DNA of 64,000 nucleotides from contig NZ_CP035534.1 of assembly GCF_009068765.1 (NCBI RefSeq), positions 1-64,000 of the forward strand, given 5' to 3'. Position 1 is the stretch's first letter, and the number at the start of each line of letters is the position of its first letter. Shown here in pieces: positions 8,842 to 16,911 of the stretch. The notes below the pieces were generated by a model. The model saw only the letters and a list, made by a program, of their open reading frames with translations, ran no database searches and was not told the DNA's origin. Source of the stretch: Sulfurimonas hydrogeniphila. GTDB taxonomy: Bacteria; Campylobacterota; Campylobacteria; Campylobacterales; Sulfurimonadaceae. Both the position numbers and the translations under genes were made by a program.

Positions 8842-8934
8842 TACACATTTAGAGAAAATTGACAAATTTTATTATGATTAAAATTTATTTTAAGATGAAA
8901 TTTATTTTTAAGATTAGTAGGGTATTATTACACT

Positions 8935-8976
8935 CATAGACGACCTCCCTGGTGTGTTGGTCGTCTGCTTTATTTT
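8935..8976 (+). ncRNA. Candidate very short small RNA with its own terminator
   Basis: AGACGACC at 8938-8945 pairs perfectly with GGTCGTCT at 8959-8966 around the loop TCCCTGGTGTGTT, followed by GCTTTATTTT. A TATTAT element at 8923-8928 would start a transcript near 8935. The upstream gene already has a terminator at 8696, so this hairpin seems to belong to a separate transcript of about 40 nt. CCTCCC at the top of the stem and loop is anti-Shine-Dalgarno-like. Function is unknown. Confidence 0.4.
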
Positions 8977-9007
8977 GATCCAGCTTTATATGACTTTAAT
9001 TAAAACT

Positions 9008-9109
9008 TTACTCTTTTTCTTCTTTGGTTGCTGCCCATATAAAACCGCCAACGCCAATGGCAAAAACTATCACTAACAAAACTACTTCACTGATATCAAC
9101 ACTACTCAT
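9008..9109 (-). CDS. 33-residue single-span membrane protein
   Basis: The small gene starts with ATG at 9109, with AAGGAT 5 bases upstream, and ends with TAA. The product reads MSSVDISEVV, then a hydrophobic span (about 9-27) containing a GxGG motif, then the charged tail ATKEEKE. This is a membrane microprotein with a clean start, ribosome site and helix. I do not recognise its family. It stands alone between the third DnaA-box region and rlmN. Confidence 0.68.
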   Translation of the reverse strand: MSSVDISEVVLLVIVFAIGVGGFIWAATKEEKE

Positions 9110-9154
9110 AACTATCCTTGATTTTTATTATAATTATACTCTTAGATTTGTTAT

Positions 9155-10228
9155 CTAACTGTTTATCTCATCTTGATTTTTTTCTTTTAACTGTCCACAA
9201 GCGGCACTGATATCTATTCCTTTAGAATCGCGTATGGTAGAGAGTAAACCGTGGTTTATAAGGTATTCCTGAAATTTGATCATATCTTCGCGTGATGGAC
9301 GTTCGTAAGGTGTACCAGGATAGGGATTAAAATAGATAAGGTTTACTTTTGCTTTAATTCCGCTAAGAAGTTTTACAAGTTTTTTTGCAGAACCCAAATC
9401 ATCATTTTTATTTTTAATGACAAGATATTCAAACATAACACGCTTGCGTGTATCAATTGGAAAACGTTTTACCGCTTCTATAATTGAGTTGATGTTATGT
9501 GCTTTATTCATCGGAATAAGCTCTGTGCGCAGTTCATCATCAACTGCATGGAGTGATATGGCTATATGTACACCCAGATCCATTTGACCGAGTTTGTCTA
9601 TTTTGTTACTGAGACCACTTGTGCTTACTGTTTGTCTTTTTGCAGAAATGGCAAGTCCCTCTTCTTCTTTAAAAATTTCTATAGCCTGTGCAAGATTTTC
9701 AAGATTGTCGAGAGGTTCCCCCATTCCCATGTACACTATATTTATCTTTCTGTTATGTTTGTGTTTGTTGTCACGTTTGAGTGTTACTACCTGTGCAACA
9801 ATTTCTCCGGCAGTCAAATCACGGGTAAAACCGCCTTTGGCCGTCAAACAAAAACTACAGCCGACTTTGCAGCCAACCTGTGTGGAAACACAGACTGTAT
9901 ATTTTGCCTCTTGTGTTATTTCACCATTTTCATCAACTTGCTCATCTTTCATTTTAAGCCAGACTGCTTCAACGGTCTTGCCGTCCTGTAGCTGCAAAAG
10001 ATATTTTATTGTACCGTCGCTCGACTCTTCTTTTCGTACGATTTCCATGGGATTGATGGTATATTTTTCGCTCAGTTCTTCTTTTAATGCTTTTGGGATG
10101 TTTTTCATTGCATCAAAATCCTGTGCATACTGATGATACAGCCAACCATAAATCTGTTTGGCACGAAAAGATGGTTTGACTAACTGTGTCAGTTCTTTTT
10201 GTGTGAAGTCATATAAAGAAGGTTTCAT
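9155..10228 (-). CDS. rlmN: Dual-specificity RNA methyltransferase RlmN (23S A2503 / tRNA A37)
   Basis: This radical SAM enzyme makes 2-methyladenosine in 23S rRNA and some tRNAs. The 357-residue protein has the CxxxCxxC iron-sulfur motif at C120, C124 and C127 (VGCKVGCSFC), a GxGEPL-type motif (YMGMGEPLDN), and the C-terminal cysteine in AACGQ near residue 345 that forms the protein-RNA adduct. Its ATG overlaps the TGA of the preceding gene, so it is the last gene of hisF, phosphorylase, rlmN. Confidence 0.97.
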   Translation of the reverse strand: MKPSLYDFTQKELTQLVKPSFRAKQIYGWLYHQYAQDFDAMKNIPKALKEELSEKYTINPMEIVRKEESSDGTIKYLLQLQDGKTVEAVWLKMKDEQVDENGEITQEAKYTVCVSTQVGCKVGCSFCLTAKGGFTRDLTAGEIVAQVVTLKRDNKHKHNRKINIVYMGMGEPLDNLENLAQAIEIFKEEEGLAISAKRQTVSTSGLSNKIDKLGQMDLGVHIAISLHAVDDELRTELIPMNKAHNINSIIEAVKRFPIDTRKRVMFEYLVIKNKNDDLGSAKKLVKLLSGIKAKVNLIYFNPYPGTPYERPSREDMIKFQEYLINHGLLSTIRDSKGIDISAACGQLKEKNQDEINS

Positions 10229-10767
10229 TTTGCTGTTAGCTCTGCTATACGCTTTTTTACATGCTCTTCAAGGAGTTCTTTTGCTTTGGATTGATTCTTG
10301 AGAAAATCTTCATGAGCCTGTTTGTTAGTATAGTTTGTTATACAAAACACACCGCCGGCAGGAATATTAAACTCCTGGGCAATGCGCAACACTGAAAAAA
10401 ATTCCATATTTTCTATGCCGACACCAAATTTTAAAAAGTTTTTTATCAATGTTTCGTTTGTAGATATATAATTTGATGAGTTGACAACAATGTCTTTTTT
10501 ATTGGTAGTGTTTGTTGTGACAACATTATCAAGCGGTGTATAGGCATCATTACTTAAAAATGCCAGTTCTATATTTGCAGCAGTTTTTGATTCTATGATA
10601 TCAAATATTTTTTTTTCTCCATAGCTTCCTGCAGTTCCTACAAAGAGTAAAAATTCCGGTTTGTCAAATAGACAAAGCCGTGTAAGATTCATAGCTGTTT
10701 CAATGAGCCCTACTCCCATTGGAGTTGCAAAAGAAAATGTTTCATTGTTTCCTGCACATATAATCAT
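10225..10767 (-). CDS. Nucleoside phosphorylase superfamily protein (PNP/MTAN-like)
   Basis: The 180-residue protein resembles the nucleoside phosphorylase/nucleosidase fold: LLFVGTAGSYG is the glycine-rich phosphate loop, GIENMEFFSVLRIAQEF the nucleoside-binding block with the conserved ExME-like segment, and GVFCITNYTN the strand that follows. It is shorter than true MTA/SAH nucleosidases (about 230) and lacks the usual N-terminal portion. Substrate is uncertain. It sits between hisF (2-base gap) and rlmN (4-base overlap). Confidence 0.72.
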   Translation of the reverse strand: MIICAGNNETFSFATPMGVGLIETAMNLTRLCLFDKPEFLLFVGTAGSYGEKKIFDIIESKTAANIELAFLSNDAYTPLDNVVTTNTTNKKDIVVNSSNYISTNETLIKNFLKFGVGIENMEFFSVLRIAQEFNIPAGGVFCITNYTNKQAHEDFLKNQSKAKELLEEHVKKRIAELTAK

Positions 10768-10769
10768 TG

Positions 10770-11528
10770 TTATAGCCTTACCGGAATATTTTGTTCATGT
10801 AAATAATATTTCAGATCCATTATATCTATCTCTTTGTAGTGAAATATGGAAGCAGCCAATGCAGCATCTGCTCCGTGTTCAAATGCTTCTTTTATATGTT
10901 GCATTGTACCTGCACCGCCACTGGCTATGACCGGTACATGTACTGCACGGCTTATCTGTTCTGTTATATTGAGTTCAAAACCTGCTTTGGTTCCATCCGC
11001 ATCCATAGATGTCAAAAGAATTTCTCCGCTTCCTCTGTCTACAACCTCTTTTGCCCACTCTACGGCGTCTATACCTGTATCTACGCGTCCGCCGTTTAAG
11101 TAAACATTGTATTTGTCACCTGTTTTTTTCACATCAATTGCTGTGACAATACACTGTGATCCAAAGCGTTTGGCACCTTCGTCTATGAGTTGGGGTCTTT
11201 TTATGGCTGCGGAATTAACGCTGACTTTATCACAGCCGACATTTAAAAGTTTGTATATATCATCTAGTTTGCGAATGCCTCCGCCTACAGTTAGCGGTAT
11301 GAAAATTTCTCGTGCTACCTGGGCAACTATATCTACTATTGTGTCTCTGTTGTCAGAAGAAGCTGTAATATCCAAAAATGTAATTTCATCCGCACCCTCT
11401 TCATTGTATCTGCGGGCTACTTCAACAGGGTCACCGGCATCTTTGAGCCCTACAAAATTGACGCCTTTGACAACACGTCCGTCTTTTACATCCAGGCATG
11501 GGATGATTCTCTTTGCAAAATAATTCAT
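10770..11528 (-). CDS. hisF: Imidazole glycerol phosphate synthase cyclase subunit HisF
   Basis: HisF closes the imidazole ring in histidine synthesis, using ammonia from HisH. The 252-residue barrel has both catalytic aspartates: the first in [15 protein letters not shown] near the N-terminus, the second in IVTAIDVKK near residue 132. Phosphate-binding VGGGIR and ASGGAG are present. The ATG at 11528 matches the family start. There is no ribosome binding site, and TATAAT lies only 6 bases upstream, which suggests a leaderless message. HisH is not in the window. Confidence 0.95.
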   Translation of the reverse strand: MNYFAKRIIPCLDVKDGRVVKGVNFVGLKDAGDPVEVARRYNEEGADEITFLDITASSDNRDTIVDIVAQVAREIFIPLTVGGGIRKLDDIYKLLNVGCDKVSVNSAAIKRPQLIDEGAKRFGSQCIVTAIDVKKTGDKYNVYLNGGRVDTGIDAVEWAKEVVDRGSGEILLTSMDADGTKAGFELNITEQISRAVHVPVIASGGAGTMQHIKEAFEHGADAALAASIFHYKEIDIMDLKYYLHEQNIPVRL

Positions 11529-11540
11529 AGCGCAATTATA
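11528..11540 (-). promoter_or_regulatory. hisF promoter placing the transcript start at the ATG
   Basis: On the minus strand TATAAT occupies 11540-11535, followed by TGCGCT and then the hisF ATG. With the usual distance of 6-7 bases from the -10 element, transcription would start at the A of the start codon. No Shine-Dalgarno sequence is present. Confidence 0.5.
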
Positions 11541-11565
11541 CACTTTTAGGCTTAATGATTGATTT

Positions 11566-11581
11566 TGTTTCACGTGAAACA
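11566..11581. other. parS: parS centromere site upstream of hisF
   Basis: A second perfect copy of TGTTTCACGTGAAACA, in the divergent spacer between hisF and the CZB-like gene. It is about 3.2 kb from the first copy. Two exact copies of a 16-base palindrome in this distance cannot be chance. Confidence 0.94.
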
Positions 11582-11647
11582 AAAGTTTTATATTGCTTTA
11601 ATATAGTTAGGACTATAATCGTTCATTATATTTGGATAGGAATGTAG

Positions 11648-12118
11648 ATGAAGAAGGATGAAACATTAAAAAGTTTAGAAAATGCAGAAATAGAATTGAC
11701 AAGGTTTGTAGAAACAGCAAAATCCTTAATAGACGGGATAGATCCGGAAGATAGAATTTTACCGACTTCATCCAGAGAAACAAAATTTGGTCAATGGTTT
11801 TATACCGATGGACAGAAGTTGAAGATACTCTCAAACAATCCGCTGGAGTGTATGAGCAATATTGAAGAGCTTCATGACAAACTTCATGAAAGATATCGTG
11901 AAATTTTCGACTTGTATTTTGCTGAAGAAAAAAAAGGCGGATTTTTATCAAGAATATTTAAACCAAAGCAAAAGGTATTGACTGAGTCGGAGTTGAAGCT
12001 TGTAAACGAAAAGTATCTTGAAATGCAACAAATAGCCGAAGAACTTTTGGCAGAAATAGCAAGACTGCAAAGACGACTAGTGGCCGTTTCAGAAGAAAAA
12101 ATCAATGCTTTAGTATAA
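11648..12118 (+). CDS. CZB-like (chemoreceptor zinc-binding type) helical protein
   Basis: The 156-residue soluble protein looks like a four-helix CZB domain followed by a coiled C-terminal helix (about 112-150). TKFGQWFYTDGQKL near 45 corresponds to the CxLGxWxxG block, and LHDKLHERY near 75 to the HxxxH block. The cysteine of the first block and the N-terminal helix histidine are absent, so zinc binding is doubtful. CZB proteins sense zinc or hypochlorite in chemotaxis; the role here is only inferred. It lies between parS and rsmA. Confidence 0.6.
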   Translation: MKKDETLKSLENAEIELTRFVETAKSLIDGIDPEDRILPTSSRETKFGQWFYTDGQKLKILSNNPLECMSNIEELHDKLHERYREIFDLYFAEEKKGGFLSRIFKPKQKVLTESELKLVNEKYLEMQQIAEELLAEIARLQRRLVAVSEEKINALV

Positions 12119-12188
12119 AAAAAGAGAAAAAAATTGATTTTTTCAGTCTGTTACCTTTTTGTAAGTAAAAAAAAGATATCATAGTGCT

Positions 12189-13031
12189 ATGAATAGAGAA
12201 AGTATTGTAGCAAAGAAGAAGTTTGGACAAAACTTTCTGAAAGACCAGTCAGTTTTAAGACAAATCGTCGAAGCGATGCCCAAAAACGAGAATAAAATCG
12301 TAGAAATTGGGCCTGGCTTAGGTGATTTAACTAAATTTTTAGTTGATGTCAAAAGTGTAGAAGCTTTTGAGGTAGATACCGATTTATGTAAACTGTTACA
12401 AAGTACATTTAAAGAAGAGATTGCTACCAAGCGACTCCATATAAACTGTGGAGATGTTTTAAATGCTTGGCAGAGTGAACTTGTGCGTGAGCCTTATGAT
12501 TTGGTGGCAAATTTGCCCTATTATATTGCTACGAACATACTATTGAAAGCACTCGCAGATCCTATGTGTAAAAATATACTTGTAATGGTTCAACTTGAAG
12601 TAGCAGAAAAGTTTTGTGCAACTGCAGGTGAAAAAGTTTTTGGTTCTTTGAGCGTAATAGCCCAAAGTATAGGAACAGCACAGATTGTTGTGAAAGTTCC
12701 CCCGACTGCATTTGATCCTCAGCCCAAAGTGGATTCTGCTGTTTTTCTGATAGAGAAAAATGCTGATAGAAATGACAAAGAGTTCGAGGATATGCTAAGA
12801 GTTGCATTTTCGCAGCCTCGAAAAACTTTGGTGAAAAATCTATCTTCAAAATATGACAGGAAAAAACTTCAGGAAGTTCTGGAAAAACTGGAACTTGCAT
12901 TAACGGTTCGGCCTCATCAGGTAAGCACTAACGACTATCACCAACTCTATAAATTAACAAGGAGTTTGGATGGCAGAAGAGACACAAGAGGCAGCACAAA
13001 GCAAACCTCAGGAACAACGCAAACCAAATAA
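12189..13031 (+). CDS. rsmA: 16S rRNA dimethyladenosine transferase RsmA (KsgA)
   Basis: RsmA dimethylates two adjacent adenines near the 3' end of 16S rRNA. The 280-residue protein has KKFGQNFLKD at the start, the SAM loop GPGLGDL at 41-47 and the catalytic NLPYYI at 108-113. The last 20 residues overlap the start of rnj in another frame by 62 bases. No Shine-Dalgarno sequence is seen; TATCAT at 12177-12182 lies 6 bases before the ATG, so this may also be a leaderless message. The rsmA-rnj order is conserved in Campylobacter. Confidence 0.95.
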   Translation: MNRESIVAKKKFGQNFLKDQSVLRQIVEAMPKNENKIVEIGPGLGDLTKFLVDVKSVEAFEVDTDLCKLLQSTFKEEIATKRLHINCGDVLNAWQSELVREPYDLVANLPYYIATNILLKALADPMCKNILVMVQLEVAEKFCATAGEKVFGSLSVIAQSIGTAQIVVKVPPTAFDPQPKVDSAVFLIEKNADRNDKEFEDMLRVAFSQPRKTLVKNLSSKYDRKKLQEVLEKLELALTVRPHQVSTNDYHQLYKLTRSLDGRRDTRGSTKQTSGTTQTK

Positions 13032-14916
13032 CAACCGCAAACCAAATAACAATCGTAGACCAAACGGCAATCAGAAGAAGCCAAACGGTGAAAAAAATGC
13101 AAATGCAAAGCCAAGAACAAACAACAATAAAAACAAAAGTCGCGGCCGTCACAAAAGAGGAGCTTCTCCTATTGATGACAAGCTTAAAGCATTTGTTGTA
13201 AAAAATCAGGAAGCACACAAGCAAAGACTGAATCCTCACTATAAACTTGATTTGGAATCAAAAGCGAGAGTCCGTGTCACACCACTTGGAGGGCTTGGAG
13301 AAATCGGCGGAAATATTGCTGTATTTGAAACTGACAATGAAGCAATTCTTGTCGATGTAGGGATGAGTTTTCCAGATGAAGAGATGCACGGGGTTGATAT
13401 ACTGATTCCCGATTTTACCTATCTGCATGAAATCAAGCATAAAATTGTCGGTATTATCATTACGCATGCGCATGAAGATCATATCGGTGCAGTACCGTAT
13501 CTTTTTAGAGAACTGCAGTTTCCTATATACGGAACGCCATTGCCTTTGGCAATGATTGGAAACAAATTTGATGAGCATCATTTAAAAGAGGCTAGAAAAT
13601 ATTTTAATCCTATTGAAAAAAGAAAAGTCTATAAAATAGGAAATGATTTTGAAGTTGAGTGGATGCATATGACCCACTCTATTTTAGACTCTTCTTCTGT
13701 GGCGATTACAACAGCAGCCGGAACTGTGATACATACAGGTGATTTCAAGATTGACTATACACCGATAGACGGGTATCCCGCAGACTTACACCGTTTGGCA
13801 CATTATGGCGAAAAAGGGGTGTTGTGTTTGATGAGTGATTCGACAAATTCACATAATCCTAATCCTACACCGTCTGAGTTAAGTGTTGCACCGGCACTTG
13901 ACCGTGTATTCAGCAAGGCAGAGGGAAGAGTGGTTCTTTCAACGTTCAGCTCAAATATTCATCGTGTTTATCAGGCAATTCAGTATGCTGTGAAATATGG
14001 TCGTAAAATTTGTGTTATCGGACGTTCTATGGAGCGTAATCTTGAAGTGGCTATGCAATATGACTATATTAAATTACCAAAAAATATCTTTGTGGAACCG
14101 GATGAAGTGGCACACATGAGTGATAAAGATGTTTTAATCGTGACAACAGGTTCTCAGGGTGAAGGCAATTCGGCACTGTTTAGAATGTCAATAGGTGAGC
14201 ACAGACATATTAAAATTAAACCGACTGATTTGATTGTTCTCTCTTCCCGTGCTATTCCCGGTAATGAGGGTTCTATTTCCCAAATGCTTAATCACCTGCA
14301 AAAATGTGGAGCTAAAATTGCCTATGACAAAGATTTACATGTTTCAGGACATGCATCTTTAGAAGAGCAAAAATTGATGCTTCGTCTCGTTAATCCTAAG
14401 TTCTTTTTACCGATTCACGGTGAATACAATCATGTAATGAAACATAAAGAGACTGCAATGCTGTGTGGTGTTCCTGAGAGAAATATTTTACTTATGACAG
14501 ATGGAGAACAGATAGAGATTGCACCAAAATATATGAGAAAAGTCAAAACTGTAAAAACCGGCAAGACATATATTGATAATCAAAACAATTATGAAATCGA
14601 AGATGACATAGTTATGGATCGCCAAAAACTTGCGACAGACGGTGTTGTTATGATAGTGGCTCAGGTGAGTGAACAAACCGGAAAAATGATGGATAAACCA
14701 AAAGTGACATCATTTGGTCTGGTCGCTGACAAAAGAGACAGGGCTTTTGCAAAAGAGATAGAAGAAATACTGGAAAACTTCCTGTTGAACATGAAGCCCG
14801 GACTTATTGGTAATCCTAAAACTTTAGAAGGTGATTTGCGTCAGGTTATCAGAAAACATATTTTCAGAAAAATGAAAAAATACCCGCTGATTGTTCCAAA
14901 TATCTTTATTCACTAA
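12970..14916 (+). CDS. rnj: Ribonuclease J
   Basis: RNase J is a metallo-beta-lactamase-fold endo/5'-exonuclease and a core mRNA decay enzyme in Campylobacterota. The 648-residue protein has an N-terminal basic, Asn-rich low-complexity tail (about 15-60), then the HAHEDH metal motif at 166-171, further histidines in GDFK and HVSGHAS, a beta-CASP domain and a C-terminal domain. GGAG precedes the ATG by 5 bases. H. pylori RNase J also has a long N-terminal extension. A strong terminator follows. Confidence 0.95.
   Translation: MAEETQEAAQSKPQEQRKPNNNRKPNNNRRPNGNQKKPNGEKNANAKPRTNNNKNKSRGRHKRGASPIDDKLKAFVVKNQEAHKQRLNPHYKLDLESKARVRVTPLGGLGEIGGNIAVFETDNEAILVDVGMSFPDEEMHGVDILIPDFTYLHEIKHKIVGIIITHAHEDHIGAVPYLFRELQFPIYGTPLPLAMIGNKFDEHHLKEARKYFNPIEKRKVYKIGNDFEVEWMHMTHSILDSSSVAITTAAGTVIHTGDFKIDYTPIDGYPADLHRLAHYGEKGVLCLMSDSTNSHNPNPTPSELSVAPALDRVFSKAEGRVVLSTFSSNIHRVYQAIQYAVKYGRKICVIGRSMERNLEVAMQYDYIKLPKNIFVEPDEVAHMSDKDVLIVTTGSQGEGNSALFRMSIGEHRHIKIKPTDLIVLSSRAIPGNEGSISQMLNHLQKCGAKIAYDKDLHVSGHASLEEQKLMLRLVNPKFFLPIHGEYNHVMKHKETAMLCGVPERNILLMTDGEQIEIAPKYMRKVKTVKTGKTYIDNQNNYEIEDDIVMDRQKLATDGVVMIVAQVSEQTGKMMDKPKVTSFGLVADKRDRAFAKEIEEILENFLLNMKPGLIGNPKTLEGDLRQVIRKHIFRKMKKYPLIVPNIFIH
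13018..13089 (+). repeat. 18-base tandem repeat in the RNase J tail
   Basis: Four consecutive 18-base units start at 13018, 13036, 13054 and 13072. The first two differ at one base (CGCAAACCAAATAACAAC and the same ending in T). The last two are degenerate. They encode repeated RKPNNN-like hexapeptides. Confidence 0.8.
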
Positions 14917-14918
14917 AA

Positions 14919-14950
14919 AAATACCTCAAGTTTACTCTTGAGGTATTTTT
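14919..14950 (+). terminator. Terminator of rnj
   Basis: AATACCTCAAG at 14920-14930 pairs perfectly with CTTGAGGTATT at 14937-14947 around TTTACT, followed by TTT. The flanking A and T runs make it look bidirectional. It separates rnj from folE. Confidence 0.88.
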
Positions 14951-15015
14951 ATTACATCATCTTTTCAGCAAATTCTTGCTACTCTATCATACTAAAAACT
15001 TTAAAAGGCATAACT

Positions 15016-15600
15016 TTGTCAGAGAATAAAAACAGTGAATTTGAAAATGCAGTCAAAACAATGATGCATCATGTCGGAGAAGATCCAAGTCGTGAAGGGC
15101 TGTTGGATACACCTGCACGCGTGCGAAAAGCCTATGAGTTTATTTACGGCGGATACAAAGAAGATCCTGCGGAAATTTTAAAAAAAGCGCTTTTTACGAC
15201 CTCCAATGATGAAATGGTTTTGGTAAAAGACATAGAGTTCTATTCTACATGTGAACATCATCTTCTGCCTATTATCGGTCGGGTACATGTAGCCTATATT
15301 CCAGACGGAAAAGTGGTCGGACTTTCAAAAATTCCCCGAGTTGTCAATGTGTTTGCCCGCCGTATGCAGATTCAAGAACAGCTGACGGAACAGATTGCTG
15401 ATGCCATTATGGATACGATTGCGCCAAAGGGTGTTGGTGTTGTCATTCAGGCGCGTCATATGTGTATGGAGATGCGCGGTGTTGAAAAGATAAACTCAAC
15501 GACAACATCATCAGCGCTTCGCGGACTTTTCAAAAAAGATGAAAAAACACGCAGTGAATTCTTTTCTCTCATTAATTCTCCTACGGGAAACAGATACTAA
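15016..15600 (+). CDS. folE: GTP cyclohydrolase I
   Basis: FolE makes dihydroneopterin triphosphate from GTP, the first step of folate synthesis. Zinc ligands are visible in [12 protein letters not shown] (C79 and neighbouring histidines) and in [10 protein letters not shown] near 150. The start is TTG at 15016, preceded by AAAAGG 8 bases upstream; an in-frame ATG further upstream would lie inside the rnj terminator. That gives 194 residues, a normal length. The fliI start follows 3 bases after the stop, as in the Campylobacter folE-fliI pair. Confidence 0.95.
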   Translation: MSENKNSEFENAVKTMMHHVGEDPSREGLLDTPARVRKAYEFIYGGYKEDPAEILKKALFTTSNDEMVLVKDIEFYSTCEHHLLPIIGRVHVAYIPDGKVVGLSKIPRVVNVFARRMQIQEQLTEQIADAIMDTIAPKGVGVVIQARHMCMEMRGVEKINSTTTSSALRGLFKKDEKTRSEFFSLINSPTGNRY

Positions 15601-15603
15601 AAT

Positions 15604-16911
15604 ATGCCATTATCATCACTGAAAGAGAAACTTGCAAATAAAAACTATTCGGTCTCTTTTGGCGAGGTTGTGAAAATAAACGCAACGATTATCACGGCAA
15701 AAGGTTTACATGTAAGCATCAGCGATATGGTAAAGATTGTCTCAGATACTACAGGACAGGAGACTGTTGGGATGGTAACGGAGATTGATGCAGATCTCTT
15801 TTTCATTACACCTTTTTCATTTGTAGAGGGATTTCGTTCGGGAGATAAAGTATTTTTAGATTCCACAGGCTTGAATATTCCTGTGGGCCCTGCTCTTTTG
15901 GGACGTGTAGTAGATCCGTTTATGCGCCCTGTTGACGGCAAAGGCAGTCTGAAAGAGGGAAAGCTTACTCCTATCATAAAAGCACCAATAGCGGCAATGA
16001 AAAGAGGCATGATAGATGAAGTTTTTTCTGTGGGGGTCAAATCAATTGACGGACTGCTTACCTGCGGAAAAGGACAGAAACTCGGAATATTTGCAGGAAG
16101 CGGTGTCGGAAAATCAACCTTGATGGGTATGATTGTCCGCGGAGCAGATGCCCCTATCAAGGTCGTAGCGCTCATCGGTGAACGCGGTCGTGAAGTTCCT
16201 GAGTTTATAGAAAAAAATCTCGGTGGTGATTTGACAAATACTGTTATAGTCGTGGCAACGTCAGATGATTCTCCTTTGATGCGAAAATACGGTGCTTTTG
16301 CCGCAATGAGTGTTGCCGAACATTTTAAGGATCAGGGCAGAGATGTGCTCTTTATTATGGATTCTGTCACACGTTTTGCTATGGCACAGCGTGAAATAGG
16401 GCTGGCACTTGGAGAACCACCGACTTCAAAAGGCTACCCTCCCTCCTCTCTCACCCTTTTGCCCCAGTTAATGGAACGTGCCGGAAAAGAAGAAGGCAAA
16501 GGAAGCATTACGGCCTTTTTTACCGTCTTGATAGAGGGGGATGATATGGGTGATCCTATCGCTGATCAGTCCCGTTCCATTTTAGACGGACATATTGTAC
16601 TCTCACGGGAAATGACAGATTTTGGCATCTATCCGCCTGTGCATATTTTAAATTCGGCTTCAAGGGTTATGAGTGATATCATTACACCGGAGCATCTCAA
16701 GGCAGTGATGAAATTTAGGCGACTGTATACATTGCTCAAAGAGAATGAAACGCTCATAAGAATAGGTGCCTATACAAAAGGCAGTGATGCTGAACTTGAC
16801 GAGGCTATTGATAAAAAAGAGGATATGGAAAAATTCATAACGCAAGATTCGACAATACAGATACCGTTTAGTGAGACTGTCGAGGTGTTAACTGCTCTTA
16901 TGAATTCATAA
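15604..16911 (+). CDS. fliI: Flagellum-specific ATP synthase FliI
   Basis: FliI is the hexameric ATPase of the flagellar type III export gate. The 435-residue protein has Walker A GSGVGKST at 165-172, Walker B VLFIMDSVTRFA near 253 and the F1-like signature PPSSLTLLPQLMERAG. The N-terminal beta-barrel is also visible. Its end overlaps the convergent propeller gene by 6 bases. With fliW it implies a flagellated cell. Confidence 0.97.
   Translation: MPLSSLKEKLANKNYSVSFGEVVKINATIITAKGLHVSISDMVKIVSDTTGQETVGMVTEIDADLFFITPFSFVEGFRSGDKVFLDSTGLNIPVGPALLGRVVDPFMRPVDGKGSLKEGKLTPIIKAPIAAMKRGMIDEVFSVGVKSIDGLLTCGKGQKLGIFAGSGVGKSTLMGMIVRGADAPIKVVALIGERGREVPEFIEKNLGGDLTNTVIVVATSDDSPLMRKYGAFAAMSVAEHFKDQGRDVLFIMDSVTRFAMAQREIGLALGEPPTSKGYPPSSLTLLPQLMERAGKEEGKGSITAFFTVLIEGDDMGDPIADQSRSILDGHIVLSREMTDFGIYPPVHILNSASRVMSDIITPEHLKAVMKFRRLYTLLKENETLIRIGAYTKGSDAELDEAIDKKEDMEKFITQDSTIQIPFSETVEVLTALMNS

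Noticed and set aside
11529-11582. N-terminal extension of hisF across the parS site
   Set aside because: HisF proteins begin at the [14 protein letters not shown] position; the extension only translates parS.
13018-13089. CRISPR-like repeats
   Set aside because: The repeats are contiguous, coding and have no spacers; no CRISPR array or cas gene is in the window.
14938-15015. N-terminal extension of folE from an upstream ATG
   Set aside because: The extension lies within the rnj terminator and does not match the family; TTG 15016 has a ribosome site.
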